From: Abyssisolibacter fermentans
GTDB taxonomy: Bacteria > Bacillota > Clostridia > Tissierellales > MCWD3
Direction of reading: 5' to 3'
DNA length: 64,000 nt
NCBI RefSeq assembly: GCF_001559865.1
Contig: NZ_LOHE01000038.1
Location: forward strand, 62,001-126,000
Made by a program: the position numbers and the translations under genes. Under the pieces are notes generated by a model. That model was not told the origin of the DNA. It ran no database searches and worked only from the letters and a program-made list of their open reading frames with translations. Shown piece by piece: positions 1-9,572 of this stretch; the stretch's first letter is position 1; every line of letters begins with the position of its first letter.

Positions 1-36
1 TGTAGGTATTTTTATTTCTGTTATTAATCATTTTTA

Positions 37-792
37 TTAATTAACAGTTTCTTTTTTCAGTCTTAAAAATGCTAATATAAAACTTATACAACATAGAAAA
101 ATAAATACAACTGTTACAAGCAATAAACTTTGCCAATCAATAGAAGTCTCCAAAATCAAATTCCTCAGACAGTTTATAATATGTGTGAATGGATTAATCA
201 TTACAGCAATTTTCAAGCCACCTGATATATTGTCCAAAGGAAATAATGCTGTACTAGTAAAAAATATGGAAAGTACAATCAAATTCATGATAGTTTCGTA
301 AATTGCTTCATTAGGTAAACACAGGCTAATAGCATAAGCTAATCCTGACATAAAAAATGCTGTGAGAAAAATAAGAGGTAACATCATAAGTAATCCAATA
401 AATCCAGATGAAATTTTTACTGATAAGAGTAGCGAGAGAATAAGCATGATGGCTATTTCGAGAAATGAAACTAAAACTGCCTCTAGCATTTGTCCTAGAA
501 TAACTGAGCTTCGTTTTACAGGTGCTATCAATATCCGATAGAAGCTACCTTTAGATTTCATAATAAAATTTATATAACCGCCACTGCTACAACATGCAAG
601 TGTAACAAGCACCATGATACCAGGTAGAATAAAAGCAGTATAATTACCACCTGATATGTTCTGCATGGACTGATTTGCAATTGCACTGTATAATAATAGC
701 CAAATAAGAGGCTGTATAATAGTAAGTAGTATTGATATAGGATTTTGAAAGCGCCATTTTATAGTGCGCCACAAAATATTTATTGTCTCCAT
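37..792 (-). CDS. ABC-2 type transporter permease
   Basis: Membrane subunit of a two-component ABC exporter, 251 residues with about six hydrophobic segments, the usual size of the ABC-2 (DrrB/NodJ-like) permease family. The central stretch FYRILIAPVKRS followed by a glycine/glutamine turn is the conserved cytoplasmic loop of this family. It starts four bases after the stop of the ATPase gene, and its AAGGAGG lies inside the last codons of that gene, so the two are translationally coupled. It is the last gene of an operon read leftward: AraC regulator, GyrI-like protein, ATPase, permease. By family the pair exports drugs or peptides; the substrate is unknown. A fragment of a close paralogue lies at 61766-61838. 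Confidence 0.9.
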   Translation of the reverse strand: METINILWRTIKWRFQNPISILLTIIQPLIWLLLYSAIANQSMQNISGGNYTAFILPGIMVLVTLACCSSGGYINFIMKSKGSFYRILIAPVKRSSVILGQMLEAVLVSFLEIAIMLILSLLLSVKISSGFIGLLMMLPLIFLTAFFMSGLAYAISLCLPNEAIYETIMNLIVLSIFFTSTALFPLDNISGGLKIAVMINPFTHIINCLRNLILETSIDWQSLLLVTVVFIFLCCISFILAFLRLKKETVN

Positions 793-796
793 TTTC

Positions 797-1738
797 TTAC
801 CTCCTTCTTGTACTAGTTAACTTTAAAAACACATCTTCAAGACTAGGCTTCACTATTTCGATAGCCTCAAAAGAAATATTCTTTTCGAGAAGCCACTTGT
901 TCACATTCTCAATAGTCTTTCGATCATTTCCAGCATCAGCAAAAAGTGAGTGTTGACGGATATTTATAGACTGAAGTATATGTGCTTTAGTAAGTATCTT
1001 TGCACAGTCCTCTGCTTTCTTCTTATCATAAAAGCCAATACGGAGTATATTTTTCTTAGTATATTGCTTCAAACTATCAGGAGTTCCCTGAACCAATTCA
1101 TGACCTTCTTTTATAATACAAATTGTATCACTAAGTTGATCAGCTTCCTCAATATAATGAGTAGTTAGAAAAATCGTTGTTTTAAAATCATTTCGAATTT
1201 TTTGCATGATTTTCCACATAGCTTTTCGGGAAACAACATCCATACCAACCGTTGGTTCATCTAAAAAGAGTATTTTAGGCATTGATACCATATTCATTGC
1301 AATATCTAATCTACGCTTAACTCCGCCTGAATAAGAAGCAACCGGATATTTCAAATAATTTGACAGTCCAAAATTGTCAATAAGCATATTAATCCTTTTT
1401 TTCGCTATAGCATTATCCACCTTATACAGCCTACTTTGAAATATCATATTTTCCATAAGAGATAGATGATCATCAATAGTAACATGCTGTGCAATACATG
1501 CAATCTGTGTACGTACCCAAGCTGGTTCCTTGCATAGTTTTCTATCTAATATAGTTACATTTCCAGATGTAGGCTTGTAGAGTGTTGTTAGTATATTGAT
1601 AAGAGAAGATTTCCCCGCACCATTTGGTCCTAACAATGAAAAAATTTCTCCGCAATTTACTTCCAAGCTTAAATCGTCTAAGGCTCTAACACCGTTCTTA
1701 TACTGTTTAACTAGCTTATCAATTACAATTGCTGACAT
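797..1738 (-). CDS. ABC transporter ATP-binding protein, DrrA-like
   Basis: ATPase of the exporter, 313 residues. Walker A GPNGAGKSS is at residues 37-45, the signature YSGGVKRR at about 136-143, Walker B ILFLDEPTVG at about 156-165 and the switch histidine in TTHY near 193. The 80-residue extension after the NBD ends in KPSLEDVFLKLT, typical of the DrrA/DUF4162 class of daunorubicin-type exporters. The start ATG follows the upstream stop codon by one base, with GAGGAGG just before it. Its partner is the permease immediately downstream. The substrate cannot be deduced; the AraC/GyrI neighbours suggest a response to an amphipathic drug-like ligand. Confidence 0.93.
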   Translation of the reverse strand: MSAIVIDKLVKQYKNGVRALDDLSLEVNCGEIFSLLGPNGAGKSSLINILTTLYKPTSGNVTILDRKLCKEPAWVRTQIACIAQHVTIDDHLSLMENMIFQSRLYKVDNAIAKKRINMLIDNFGLSNYLKYPVASYSGGVKRRLDIAMNMVSMPKILFLDEPTVGMDVVSRKAMWKIMQKIRNDFKTTIFLTTHYIEEADQLSDTICIIKEGHELVQGTPDSLKQYTKKNILRIGFYDKKKAEDCAKILTKAHILQSINIRQHSLFADAGNDRKTIENVNKWLLEKNISFEAIEIVKPSLEDVFLKLTSTRRR

Positions 1739-1739
1739 T

Positions 1740-2198
1740 TTAATCCTCCTCTATAATAGGAAACAGTATTTCTGTAATATACTTTTTGGGGTTTCCTTTT
1801 AAAAACATCCCAGGTCCCTTAATATAAACTTCTCTCCATGGAGGCTGTAAAGTCAGATTGTTTTCTCGTGCAAAACTTTCAATTGCATCATATGTGTAAT
1901 GCATAGTTTCATAAGAGCCAACATGAGTAGCGCAAACAGCTTTTATTCGAGGCATTTCTTTTACTGTAACACCATTGACCTTTGGTGTCTGTGCAGTTGG
2001 AACACATAATTCCATTTCGCCAATTTTTGATTTCTGATTCATCACATAGTAGCAGAAAAATGGTACACCATTTGCTCTGCCTTGAATGGATTTAAACACA
2101 TTTGGAAACACTTTATTTGCCTCCATGGCAATTCCTTTGTATTTCATAAAGGCTACTCTAATAGGTTCGATATCTCTAATTTCAATTTTACAATCCAT
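1740..2198 (-). CDS. GyrI-like small-molecule-binding protein
   Basis: A 152-residue stand-alone GyrI-like (AraC effector-binding, SOUL/BacZ-type) domain. It begins with the typical strand pattern [18 protein letters not shown] and has the later repeat [17 protein letters not shown]-like half (residues about 90-110) that forms the second half of the pseudo-symmetric ligand pocket. It has no DNA-binding domain. It lies directly after the AraC regulator, whose C-terminal half is the same type of domain, with ATG immediately following the TAA. I infer that it binds or sequesters the compound exported by the ABC pair. Such proteins have also been linked to hydrolysis of toxic electrophiles, which is an alternative role. 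Confidence 0.8.
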   Translation of the reverse strand: MDCKIEIRDIEPIRVAFMKYKGIAMEANKVFPNVFKSIQGRANGVPFFCYYVMNQKSKIGEMELCVPTAQTPKVNGVTVKEMPRIKAVCATHVGSYETMHYTYDAIESFARENNLTLQPPWREVYIKGPGMFLKGNPKKYITEILFPIIEED

Positions 2199-3077
2199 TT
2201 ATTCTCCACTTCTTTCTTTTTTAATTGCAATCCATACTTCTGCATGACCGCCTTTTGAACCTTTATTGCTGACAGGATAAACTTCTATATCAGGAAGCTG
2301 AGCGTATTCATATCCTGAAACGGGAAGCCACTCTGTTAAAAATCGTTTGAATATAGTTTGAACAGATTCCTTAAAATGACCATTACATTCAAAGATTACC
2401 CATGTGGCAGGACGTATCTCAAGCTCAACCATGCCATCAGGTACAGGTTTATCAGTAGGAGCAGCAATATAGTAATAAATATTTTGTGGATTTGCATAAG
2501 CTGTAACTCCTAAAATGCCTTGCTTCTCTTTATCTACAAGTTCACAAATTTCATTAAATAATGTGCTTCCCAGCATTTCATTCCAAAATATAGGAACAAT
2601 TTTTTGGTTTTGTTTCATTTCCTCTTGTAATGCTTTTCTAACCCCAACAATTCTAATTGCTTCTTTTGTTTCGATTCTATAGTTCATATTCTCACCTCCA
2701 ATAACTGAAATTGAAAAACTAATAGGTGGATAAGCAGTTAGTAAGGTTCCCTGTGTACGTGCAACAATCGGAGAGACACCATGAACACTTTGAAATGCTC
2801 GATTAAACGAAGTTGGGGATTCATAACCGTATTTTAAAGCAATATCTATCACTTTCTTATCACTTGATTGTAATTCAAAGGCTGCTTTTGTCATACGTCT
2901 ACGGCGTATATACTCAGATAAGGAAATACCTACAACGTTAGAAAAAATTCTTTGAAAATAACAAGTAGAACAGCAAGCAATTTTAGCAGCTTCATCAAAT
3001 GAAATTACACCATCCAAATTACTTTCTATATAATCAATTACTAGGCTTAGTTGTTTCAGCCATTTCACTTTTACCAT
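2199..3077 (-). CDS. AraC-family regulator with GyrI-like ligand domain
   Basis: Transcription factor with two AraC helix-turn-helix motifs in residues about 20-105 (EAAKIACCSTCYFQRIFS; second motif ALKYGYESPTSFNRAFQ) and a GyrI-like effector domain from about 140 to the end. This is the Rob/SoxS-plus-ligand-domain layout typical of multidrug regulators such as BmrR analogues. I start it at the ATG at 3077 (MVKVKWLK) because AAGGAGGG ends three bases upstream; a start at 3104 would leave that site inside the gene. It heads the ABC exporter operon and presumably activates it in response to the exported ligand. Confidence 0.88.
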   Translation of the reverse strand: MVKVKWLKQLSLVIDYIESNLDGVISFDEAAKIACCSTCYFQRIFSNVVGISLSEYIRRRRMTKAAFELQSSDKKVIDIALKYGYESPTSFNRAFQSVHGVSPIVARTQGTLLTAYPPISFSISVIGGENMNYRIETKEAIRIVGVRKALQEEMKQNQKIVPIFWNEMLGSTLFNEICELVDKEKQGILGVTAYANPQNIYYYIAAPTDKPVPDGMVELEIRPATWVIFECNGHFKESVQTIFKRFLTEWLPVSGYEYAQLPDIEVYPVSNKGSKGGHAEVWIAIKKERSGE

Positions 3078-3504
3078 CTCCCTCCTTGTGTAAAAGTTTA
3101 ACACAATGTAAATTATTAATCCTCTCTTTTGATGTCCAGTTTTGTAAACTAATTTTTTTAATACTTAAAACATAATTGGATTTATATGTACTTTTATCAC
3201 TTTTTGCATTTGATTGGAGCTATGTCTGAAACAATATAAATACTTTTTGTTTCAGATGAACTTAAGCTTGCCTGAATATTATAAATTTCTGTAATGAAAG
3301 TAGGAAGTAAATTTTTTTTTATTTATTGTTTAGAATAAAAAGTTGAAAATTCATCTACGAATTGCATCACTAAACAAACACCTTTCTATTACAAAATGTC
3401 ATTCTTACTTTACATTACTATTATTTTACTTATTGTTCATGAGAGATTATTTTTGTAATATCCCTACAACCGAACTACCTCCTTGTTTCTTGATTTTCTA
3501 AAGA
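3078..3504. other. Intergenic region with a 10-bp stem hairpin
   Basis: Upstream region of the AraC-ABC operon and downstream region of nothing on the plus strand. It holds no gene that I can support. The clearest structure is an inverted repeat at 3225-3256, arms TCTGAAACAA and TTGTTTCAGA with a 12-base loop, not followed by a T-run on either side. It may be an operator or a relic of a mobile element. Confidence 0.4.
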
Positions 3505-4044
3505 TTAAACTGTTTTCATTCTTGTTGTAGTGATTTTACCATTTACTTTGCTAAGATTTTTAATTTTTAAGGTTGGATTATCAATACCACATGCATTCAT
3601 AGTTTCCTCAAGTATTTTGTATTCTTTTCTTTTAATTACGACTTCAACTTTATATCTTTTATCTCCGTTATTTCCGCGCGCTAAAAAATTATTGACGGTA
3701 TAGCCTGATTCTCTAAGTTTTTCTGCTATTTGGATCATCTTATTTTTATCGTTTAAAAATAAATCTACTTCAAGAATTCCAAGTGCTAAACGGTCTTCAA
3801 TCTTACCACCGATAAAAACTCCCATTGTCTTTCCTAATGCATATGCAACTGTAAAATGAATTCCTTTTGAACTATTCATTTTTGCAATAATTGTTGCAAA
3901 AATCATAGCATCTACAAATACTAAAAGATAAACGGGATTCATGATTTTTTTTGATATTAATATGGTTTTTAAAGTAGCTAAAACATTGGTAAAAGCTGTT
4001 ATAAAAAATACACCTGTAAGTGCAAGTATTATACTTTGTGTCAT
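3505..4044 (-). CDS. UPF0316 (DUF5698/DUF2179) membrane protein
   Basis: Three hydrophobic segments in the first 90 residues (ILALTGVFFITAFTNVLATL, then VYLLVFVDAMIFATII), followed by a soluble DUF2179 domain of about 75 residues. This is the UPF0316 family (Bacillus subtilis YebE type) at its normal length of about 180. The function of the family is not established. The conserved core AYALGKTMGVFIGGKIEDRLALG is present. I choose the ATG at 4044 over the TTG one codon earlier because AAGGAGG then has a normal spacing of eight. It is monocistronic. Confidence 0.85.
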   Translation of the reverse strand: MTQSIILALTGVFFITAFTNVLATLKTILISKKIMNPVYLLVFVDAMIFATIIAKMNSSKGIHFTVAYALGKTMGVFIGGKIEDRLALGILEVDLFLNDKNKMIQIAEKLRESGYTVNNFLARGNNGDKRYKVEVVIKRKEYKILEETMNACGIDNPTLKIKNLSKVNGKITTTRMKTV

Positions 4045-4757
4045 CAAGACACCTCCTTTTAGATTCTTTTTGTTCTTATATTATTTATCTAAAAACACTA
4101 TCTGATTTTATGGCATCTATTGCAAAACAAAAAACTAACACAATAATGTTAGCAAATAATCAGTTATTTAACTCATTTTATAATTAAAAAGAGATATTCT
4201 CCCAAAAAATAATACATCTATCACTGGTATATAGCAGAATATACTACAGAAATATGGTTTTTAATTATGAAATTGTTTATTTAAATACTTTCTATAGGGA
4301 AATAAAGAATAGGATAAATCTAATTTTACTAAATCATTCAAATATTTTTGAGGATTTTTGCTATAAAAAAAGATATCTAAGTTCTTGTAATCCTTAGATA
4401 GTGGATGAAAAGCATCTTTGTAATAATTTTGCAAATAATGATAAGATTATTGTAAAAAACTATTTGGTTATACGCTACCCATATTCATCTAAATAATAAA
4501 CTAACCTTTATAGTATATCATATGTATTAGATATTTGCAATTAATTTTTTTATAAATTGCAATATTAAATGTCTCATTAGATTTGTCAAGTTATACCATG
4601 TATATTTTGTAAATAGTATGTGATGATACTATCATACATTAATGCTAACTCTCTCGTAATTGCTATTTATTTGGTATATATGGCTTTGTCAAGGACTTTG
4701 CCACCAGCGGTGCCTTTACAAAATTATATATACCAAATATTCTTTCTTGAGAGAGAG
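4045..4757. other. Gene-free region with hairpins beside IS30 remnant
   Basis: No coding region is supportable. A hairpin with arms TATCTAAG/CTTAGATA lies at 4374-4400. At 4646-4760 there is a long imperfect inverted repeat. Its outer arms are TAACTCTCTC and GAGAGAGTTA and its inner 13-bp arms (4669-4681 and 4726-4738) are perfect. The right outer arm includes the stop codon of the decayed IS30 transposase, so this is probably the end of that element. Confidence 0.4.
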
Positions 4758-5770
4758 TTATTTTGATAATTTATGTTCATAATATTGTGATGAACTCATG
4801 TAGTCTAAAATTCTTCTTGGATAATTATTTACCCAATGCTGAATGTTTTCTATCTCTTTCTTTGTATAACAACTTATCTTTTTACCCTTTGGTTATAAAT
4901 CTACGCATTAACTTATTTGCATTTTCGTTACTACCTCTTTTCCATGAACTATATGGATGAGCGTAATATGCAGTAGTTCTTTTACTTTTTAATCTGCATG
5001 ATTTTTCTATTATTTCTTGATTAACGAACTCATTACCATTATCCATGGTTATAGTCTTAAAAATTTTTTAAACTTACTGCCATATTCTCTCTCAAGTGAA
5101 TTCAATGCTTTACCAACTTCTTGCTGAGTCTTACTTTTCATTTTCCTTATTAAAGTCAGTCTTGTACAACGTTCAGTTAAAACAAGCAATACTTGTTTAT
5201 CCTTTTTTTGTCCAACTACACAATCCATTTCCCAATGACCTATGGTATCTCTTAAATCTACCGATTTAGGTCTTTCTACAATACTTCTACCCTTTTTATT
5301 ATTTAGTGAAACTTTACGTATTTTACGGTAGCTACGCTTCTTTTTATACTTAACAGGTAAATGTTTATTTGTTAATTTAAGAAATATTCTCTTATCAATA
5401 TAGTTATACAATGTTTTTGTACATATTGTTGTTTTAAATTTAAGTTTATTAGCTTTTATTTCACCAATTACAGCGTCAAGTGAATATTTTTCTTTAATTA
5501 TCTTAGATTCTATATACTCACATAATTTATGATCATCGCTAGTTTTAAGATTAGCTCCTTTGTTACATCTATTACGTAGATATTTTTCATGAGCTACATC
5601 AGCACAGTATACTAATTTCTTAGTCAAATCACTGTTCAATAATTCAACAGTACCTCTTTTAATTTCTCTTTGAATTTTACGTACATTTTTTCCAATGAGA
5701 AATGCAATTTTTTTGGTTTCTTACCAATTTTAATATATTCCTCAATTTGGTAGCGTTCTATTTAGAACTA
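4758..5770 (-). pseudogene. IS30-family transposase, multiply frameshifted
   Basis: A decayed IS30 transposase read leftward. The N-terminal part (RYQIEEYIKIGKKPKKIAF, near 5690-5760) resembles the usual ERYKIEEYL..G start of this family. The middle open frame (5049-5639) contains the first catalytic aspartate in GHWEMDCVVG. A frameshift near 5050 separates it from the second, TMDNGNEF, and from the catalytic glutamate in RGSNENANKLMRRF. Another frame change near 4870 precedes the C-terminal WVNNYPRRILDYMSS. All DDE residues are recognisable but no intact frame remains, so it cannot make a functional enzyme. Confidence 0.9.
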
Positions 5771-5834
5771 CTTATTGTCACTATTTCACTTTCTCAAATA
5801 TTATTTATTTATCCTTTCTTGCATGTCACCTCTA

Positions 5835-7130
5835 TTAATTTTCATCCTTTGCTTTTTTCCTTAAAACAATTGCAATTACCATAACGACAAACTCGGCAAC
5901 AATCATACCAAGCCATACTCCCTTTTCCCCAAAAAGTATTGGCATGAGAAAAATAAAAATACTGTTACATACAAAACTTCGCAAAACAGCAATGATAAGA
6001 GCATCTTTTGTTCGTTTTGTTGCAAGGTTATATGTGGTATAAACAATATTTAGAGATGCAAAAATAAAAGAAATTCCATAAATTACAATACAGTTATACG
6101 CAATTCGAACAAGCTCATTATCACTGTTAAAAATTGATATTATATTTCTGCCGAAAACAAACATAATAATATTTATCACTACAGACAAAAATAAATTAAC
6201 TTGTAACCCTTTTTGGAAAAAGTACTTTTCTTTTTCCTTATTGCCTTCTCCAACGCTACGACTTAAAAGAGGCTGTATACCTTGAGACAACCCAATAAAA
6301 ACTGCAAGAATAATAACAATCAGATACGATACAACCGAGAAAGCAGATACACCTATTTCACCAAACATTTTGATAACGATTAAGTTGTAGCAAAGAATGG
6401 TAACCGGCTGACTCATTTGTGTTATAAATTCTGGTGTCCCAACTTTTATTATTTGTAATTTTAACCTTTGTTCCTGTTTAGGCTTTGCAATATGAAGCAC
6501 ACCTTTATTTCTAATGAAATGTATAGATAAAACTAGACACGCAAGAACTTGCCCAAGTCCAGATGCAATAGCCGCACCCTTAATTCCCATTTGAAGCGGA
6601 AAAATAAACAACCAATCAAGAAAAATATTGCTGACTGCTCCAACAATCATACCCCAAAAAGCTAGACTAGCATTTCCATCATTTCTTACAAAGGCTGAAA
6701 GTGTCATTGAACCGCAAAAGAATGTTCCAAACAACACATAATATTTGAGATATGATGCTGTATCATCTAACAGTATATCGCTTGCTCCAAGTAGTTTTGC
6801 GATACCTTGCGGAAATAATACACTGATTATGCTCATAAATAGTGTAAAACACATTACCATAAAAATGCTTGTGCTAAACACATTGTTTGCTTCTGTGTTC
6901 TCACCTTTGCCAAAGCGTATGGATGTGATTGTTGCACCACCCATTGTAATCATCATAGTTACTGCTGTAAGGATAGAAATAAACGGAACAGCAATATTTA
7001 CGGCAGCAAGACCGTTTGTACCTACACCTCTACCCACAAAAATTCCGTCCACCACAACATAAAGCCCTGTTACCAACATAGCGCCGATAGACGGTATTAC
7101 AAATTGATAAAATTTTTTATTATTTGCCAT
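5835..7130 (-). CDS. MATE-family multidrug efflux transporter
   Basis: Integral membrane cation:drug antiporter of the MATE (NorM/DinF/MepA) family, 431 residues with about 12 hydrophobic helices. The N-terminal FVIPSIGAMLVTGLYVVVDGIFVGR and the related second-half motif PEFITQMSQPVTILCYN are the paired family signatures. The start has GGAGG six bases upstream. It is divergent from the MerR gene at 7225, and its promoter (7184-7214) has the stretched 19-bp spacer bound by MerR activators. It is therefore very likely induced by that regulator in response to a drug-like ligand. Confidence 0.93.
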   Translation of the reverse strand: MANNKKFYQFVIPSIGAMLVTGLYVVVDGIFVGRGVGTNGLAAVNIAVPFISILTAVTMMITMGGATITSIRFGKGENTEANNVFSTSIFMVMCFTLFMSIISVLFPQGIAKLLGASDILLDDTASYLKYYVLFGTFFCGSMTLSAFVRNDGNASLAFWGMIVGAVSNIFLDWLFIFPLQMGIKGAAIASGLGQVLACLVLSIHFIRNKGVLHIAKPKQEQRLKLQIIKVGTPEFITQMSQPVTILCYNLIVIKMFGEIGVSAFSVVSYLIVIILAVFIGLSQGIQPLLSRSVGEGNKEKEKYFFQKGLQVNLFLSVVINIIMFVFGRNIISIFNSDNELVRIAYNCIVIYGISFIFASLNIVYTTYNLATKRTKDALIIAVLRSFVCNSIFIFLMPILFGEKGVWLGMIVAEFVVMVIAIVLRKKAKDEN

Positions 7131-7183
7131 TTTTACCTCCGATTAGTCCTTTACATTTTACTTTATTTTTACTACAATAATTA

Positions 7184-7214
7184 ATTATAAACTATACCAT
7201 TATGGTAGAGTCAA
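7184..7214 (-). promoter_or_regulatory. MerR-type promoter of the MATE gene with 19-bp spacer
   Basis: On the minus strand the -35 box TTGACT (7209-7214) and the -10 box TATAAT (7184-7189) are both near-consensus but separated by 19 bases, two more than sigma-A prefers. A dyad, ACTATACCAT/ATGGTAGAGT with one mismatch, fills the spacer at 7191-7211. This is the standard layout where MerR-family activators underwind DNA. The -35 box overlaps the Shine-Dalgarno of the divergent MerR gene. Confidence 0.85.
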
Positions 7215-7224
7215 GGAGGATAAA

Positions 7225-8010
7225 ATGAAAAACTTTTTATCTATTGGAGACGTTTCTAAAATAAAAGGTGTCAGCGTAAAATCCTTACGGTATTATGATA
7301 AATTGGGCATACTGAAGCCTGCTTATATCAATCCACAAACAGGATACCGATATTATACTATGGATCAAATGCTAACTGTTGATTTAATCTGTATCTGTAT
7401 TGAGCTTGATATTCCACTTAAAAACTTTAATTCTTATATAACTACAGATGGGCTTTTAAGTATAGATAAAATACTAGCAGATGGAAAGAAAATTGCAGAT
7501 GAGAAAATCGAAAAACTCAACGCTACCGTTAACAGCTTAGAAAACCTTTCAAAGCATCTTGAAAATAGTCAGACTTTAAAAAAATATACTTCCAAATATA
7601 ATTGTTTTTTTGACGAACGATACATTCTTGCATCAGAGTGGAATGGAGATCTTTCTAATGTTCGCTCTTTTATGGAAATCATGACAAAACTCGACTCATT
7701 ATGTAATGAACTTGGAGTAACGTATTTATACAATCAAGGCGTTATATATTTTTATTCTAGCAATAAGATCAAAAACATGGTCTATATAGAAGTAGCAAAA
7801 CCCAGCATTGAAACAGATTGTATTATTAAGCTGCCAAAAGGAAACTATAACTGCGAAGTGTTTTTGAATAAAGATCTAGACATTGCTCAAAAAAAATATA
7901 TAAAAAACAAATCATATCCAAATGGCGCAATCGTTCTGGGTAGGGAGCTATATGATGTAAAAATTGAAAGCAATCCTACACTTTTTGAAATTCAAGTTTA
8001 CATTCCATAA
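7225..8010 (+). CDS. MerR-family regulator (drug-responsive type)
   Basis: 261 residues. The winged HTH at 1-70 is FLSIGDVSKIKGVSVKSLRYYDKLGILKP followed by the NPQTGYRYYT wing. A coiled coil spans about 85-120 and a C-terminal effector domain follows. This is the BltR/BmrR-like drug-sensing layout. GGAGG is six bases before ATG. The divergent MATE gene and the dyad at 7191-7211 make it the probable activator of that pump. A strong terminator follows its stop codon. Confidence 0.92.
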   Translation: MKNFLSIGDVSKIKGVSVKSLRYYDKLGILKPAYINPQTGYRYYTMDQMLTVDLICICIELDIPLKNFNSYITTDGLLSIDKILADGKKIADEKIEKLNATVNSLENLSKHLENSQTLKKYTSKYNCFFDERYILASEWNGDLSNVRSFMEIMTKLDSLCNELGVTYLYNQGVIYFYSSNKIKNMVYIEVAKPSIETDCIIKLPKGNYNCEVFLNKDLDIAQKKYIKNKSYPNGAIVLGRELYDVKIESNPTLFEIQVYIP

Positions 8011-8012
8011 AA

Positions 8013-8054
8013 GAAAAGGATATCGGCTTCAAATCGAAGCTTGTATCCTTTTTA
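8013..8054 (+). terminator. Rho-independent terminator of the MerR gene
   Basis: Stem AAAAGGATA/TATCCTTTT with an inner GCTTC/GAAGC pair, followed by TTTTTAAT directly after the MerR stop codon. Confidence 0.85.
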
Positions 8055-8251
8055 ATATTATATAAATTTATATAAATTCAGTACAATAATGTGGAGAAAT
8101 ACTTGTTTGTATTTATTATATGTGTTTATAGTCAACATTTAGCCTACTTTTTAGGGCTCATACCAGTTCAGGTATTTGGATGTGTATAAATTTCTGTACA
8201 TCAAAAAGATTAACTACATATATCGTTATACTGCATATACGTAAAACACGA

Positions 8252-8285
8252 AATATCAGTGTATCCTTACGGATACACTGATATT
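8252..8285 (-). terminator. Terminator hairpin of the lyase/BCCT operon
   Basis: Perfect 15-bp stem AATATCAGTGTATCC with a four-base loop, located 60 bases after the stop of the lyase gene. On the minus strand it runs into a T-rich stretch. The rest of 8055-8347 shows no gene. Confidence 0.7.
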
Positions 8286-8347
8286 GTTTATATAAACCAC
8301 CGACCATGTGTGTACCAGAATTCCTAAGCCAATTTTTATATTAAATA

Positions 8348-9532
8348 TTAAAGTTTATCTAAAGCAGATATAAAATCTTTAATTAAATCTTGAGAATCTT
8401 CTATACCACAGGATATTCTTAATATGCCTGGGTGAATACCGATTGCTCTACGTTCTTCATCATCTATAGCTAGGTGAGAAGATGAACAAGGATGTGAAAC
8501 TGTTGTACGATATCCCCCAAGTGTATTTGCATATTTAACAAGTTCTAAATTAGAAATAAACTTATTCATTAATTCCATGCTGTCATCGATTTCTATGCTT
8601 AATATTGAGCCGTACATATCTTTTTGAAAAAGCTCATTAGCTAAAAGATGACCTTCGTGTGTTTCTAAACTTGGATGAAAAACTTTTCTGATTTTAGGAT
8701 GTTTGCTTAATGCTTTTGCAATATCAGAGGCATTTTTATTTTGTTCACGTATTCTAATAGGTGCTGTTCGTATTCCCCTTAAAGCAAGCCATGCACTATT
8801 AGGATCCATTGTTGAGCCAATTAATGTTATAAGTGTTTCGCCACGTTCAAATAATTCTTTACTATTAGTTGTAAGAACTCCCCCAGTAACATCAAAGTGA
8901 CCATTTAATGCTTTTGTAACGCTGTTAACTACAATATCTACACCATAATCTAGTGGCTTTATAAGATAAGGAGTAGTAAATGTGTTGTCCACCATAACTT
9001 TTATATTTGCAATTTTAGCAATCTCAACAATCTTTCTTATATCTGTGATACTTACCAATGGGTTTGATAGGATTTCAGTATATAAAAGTTTTGTATTTGG
9101 TTTAATGGCAGCTTTTACTTCTTCAAAATTATCAAAATCTACAAATGTTGCTTCAATATTATAATCATTTAATACTTGCGAAAGTAAAATTATGGTTTCG
9201 CCATATAATTTACTGTTGGCAATGACATGATCACCACTTTTTAATACTGATAATAAACCTACACTTATTGCACCCATACATGATGAGAAGCACAAAGTAT
9301 ATTTTCCATTTTCTATATAAGAGATTGCGTCAGCAAGTCCTGTCCTATTTGGATTTGATAATCTTGTATATGTGAATCCATTATCATCATATCTTTCATA
9401 GAGCATATCCAAATTTTCCATTGTATATGAACTTGTCTGATAAATAGGAGGTGCTTCCGGTGTAATATCATTTCTTTGAATCTCCCCTATATATACTGCA
9501 CTTGTATTTGGTTTTATTTCTTCAAAATTCAT
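8348..9532 (-). CDS. PLP-dependent Cys/Met metabolism enzyme (gamma-lyase/synthase family)
   Basis: 394 residues of the cystathionine gamma-synthase/methionine gamma-lyase family (fold type I). The PLP lysine is in VNSVTKALNGHFDVTGG near residue 205, and the aspartate of VDNTFTTPYL (near 180) contacts the pyridine nitrogen. The N-terminal YTRLSNPNRTGL is the family's phosphate-binding arm. It is cotranscribed behind a BCCT transporter (40-base gap, own AAGGAGG), so its substrate probably arrives through that carrier. The sequence does not decide between lyase, gamma-synthase and sulfhydrylase. It is distinct from the paralogue at 32949-34103. Confidence 0.88.
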   Translation of the reverse strand: MNFEEIKPNTSAVYIGEIQRNDITPEAPPIYQTSSYTMENLDMLYERYDDNGFTYTRLSNPNRTGLADAISYIENGKYTLCFSSCMGAISVGLLSVLKSGDHVIANSKLYGETIILLSQVLNDYNIEATFVDFDNFEEVKAAIKPNTKLLYTEILSNPLVSITDIRKIVEIAKIANIKVMVDNTFTTPYLIKPLDYGVDIVVNSVTKALNGHFDVTGGVLTTNSKELFERGETLITLIGSTMDPNSAWLALRGIRTAPIRIREQNKNASDIAKALSKHPKIRKVFHPSLETHEGHLLANELFQKDMYGSILSIEIDDSMELMNKFISNLELVKYANTLGGYRTTVSHPCSSSHLAIDDEERRAIGIHPGILRISCGIEDSQDLIKDFISALDKL

Positions 9533-9572
9533 CTAGTAAATCCTCCTTTAAGTTTTACAAGTTTTTTAATAG

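Noticed and set aside
4763-4960. 65-codon plus-strand frame
   Set aside because: It is the antisense of the decayed IS30 transposase C-terminus.
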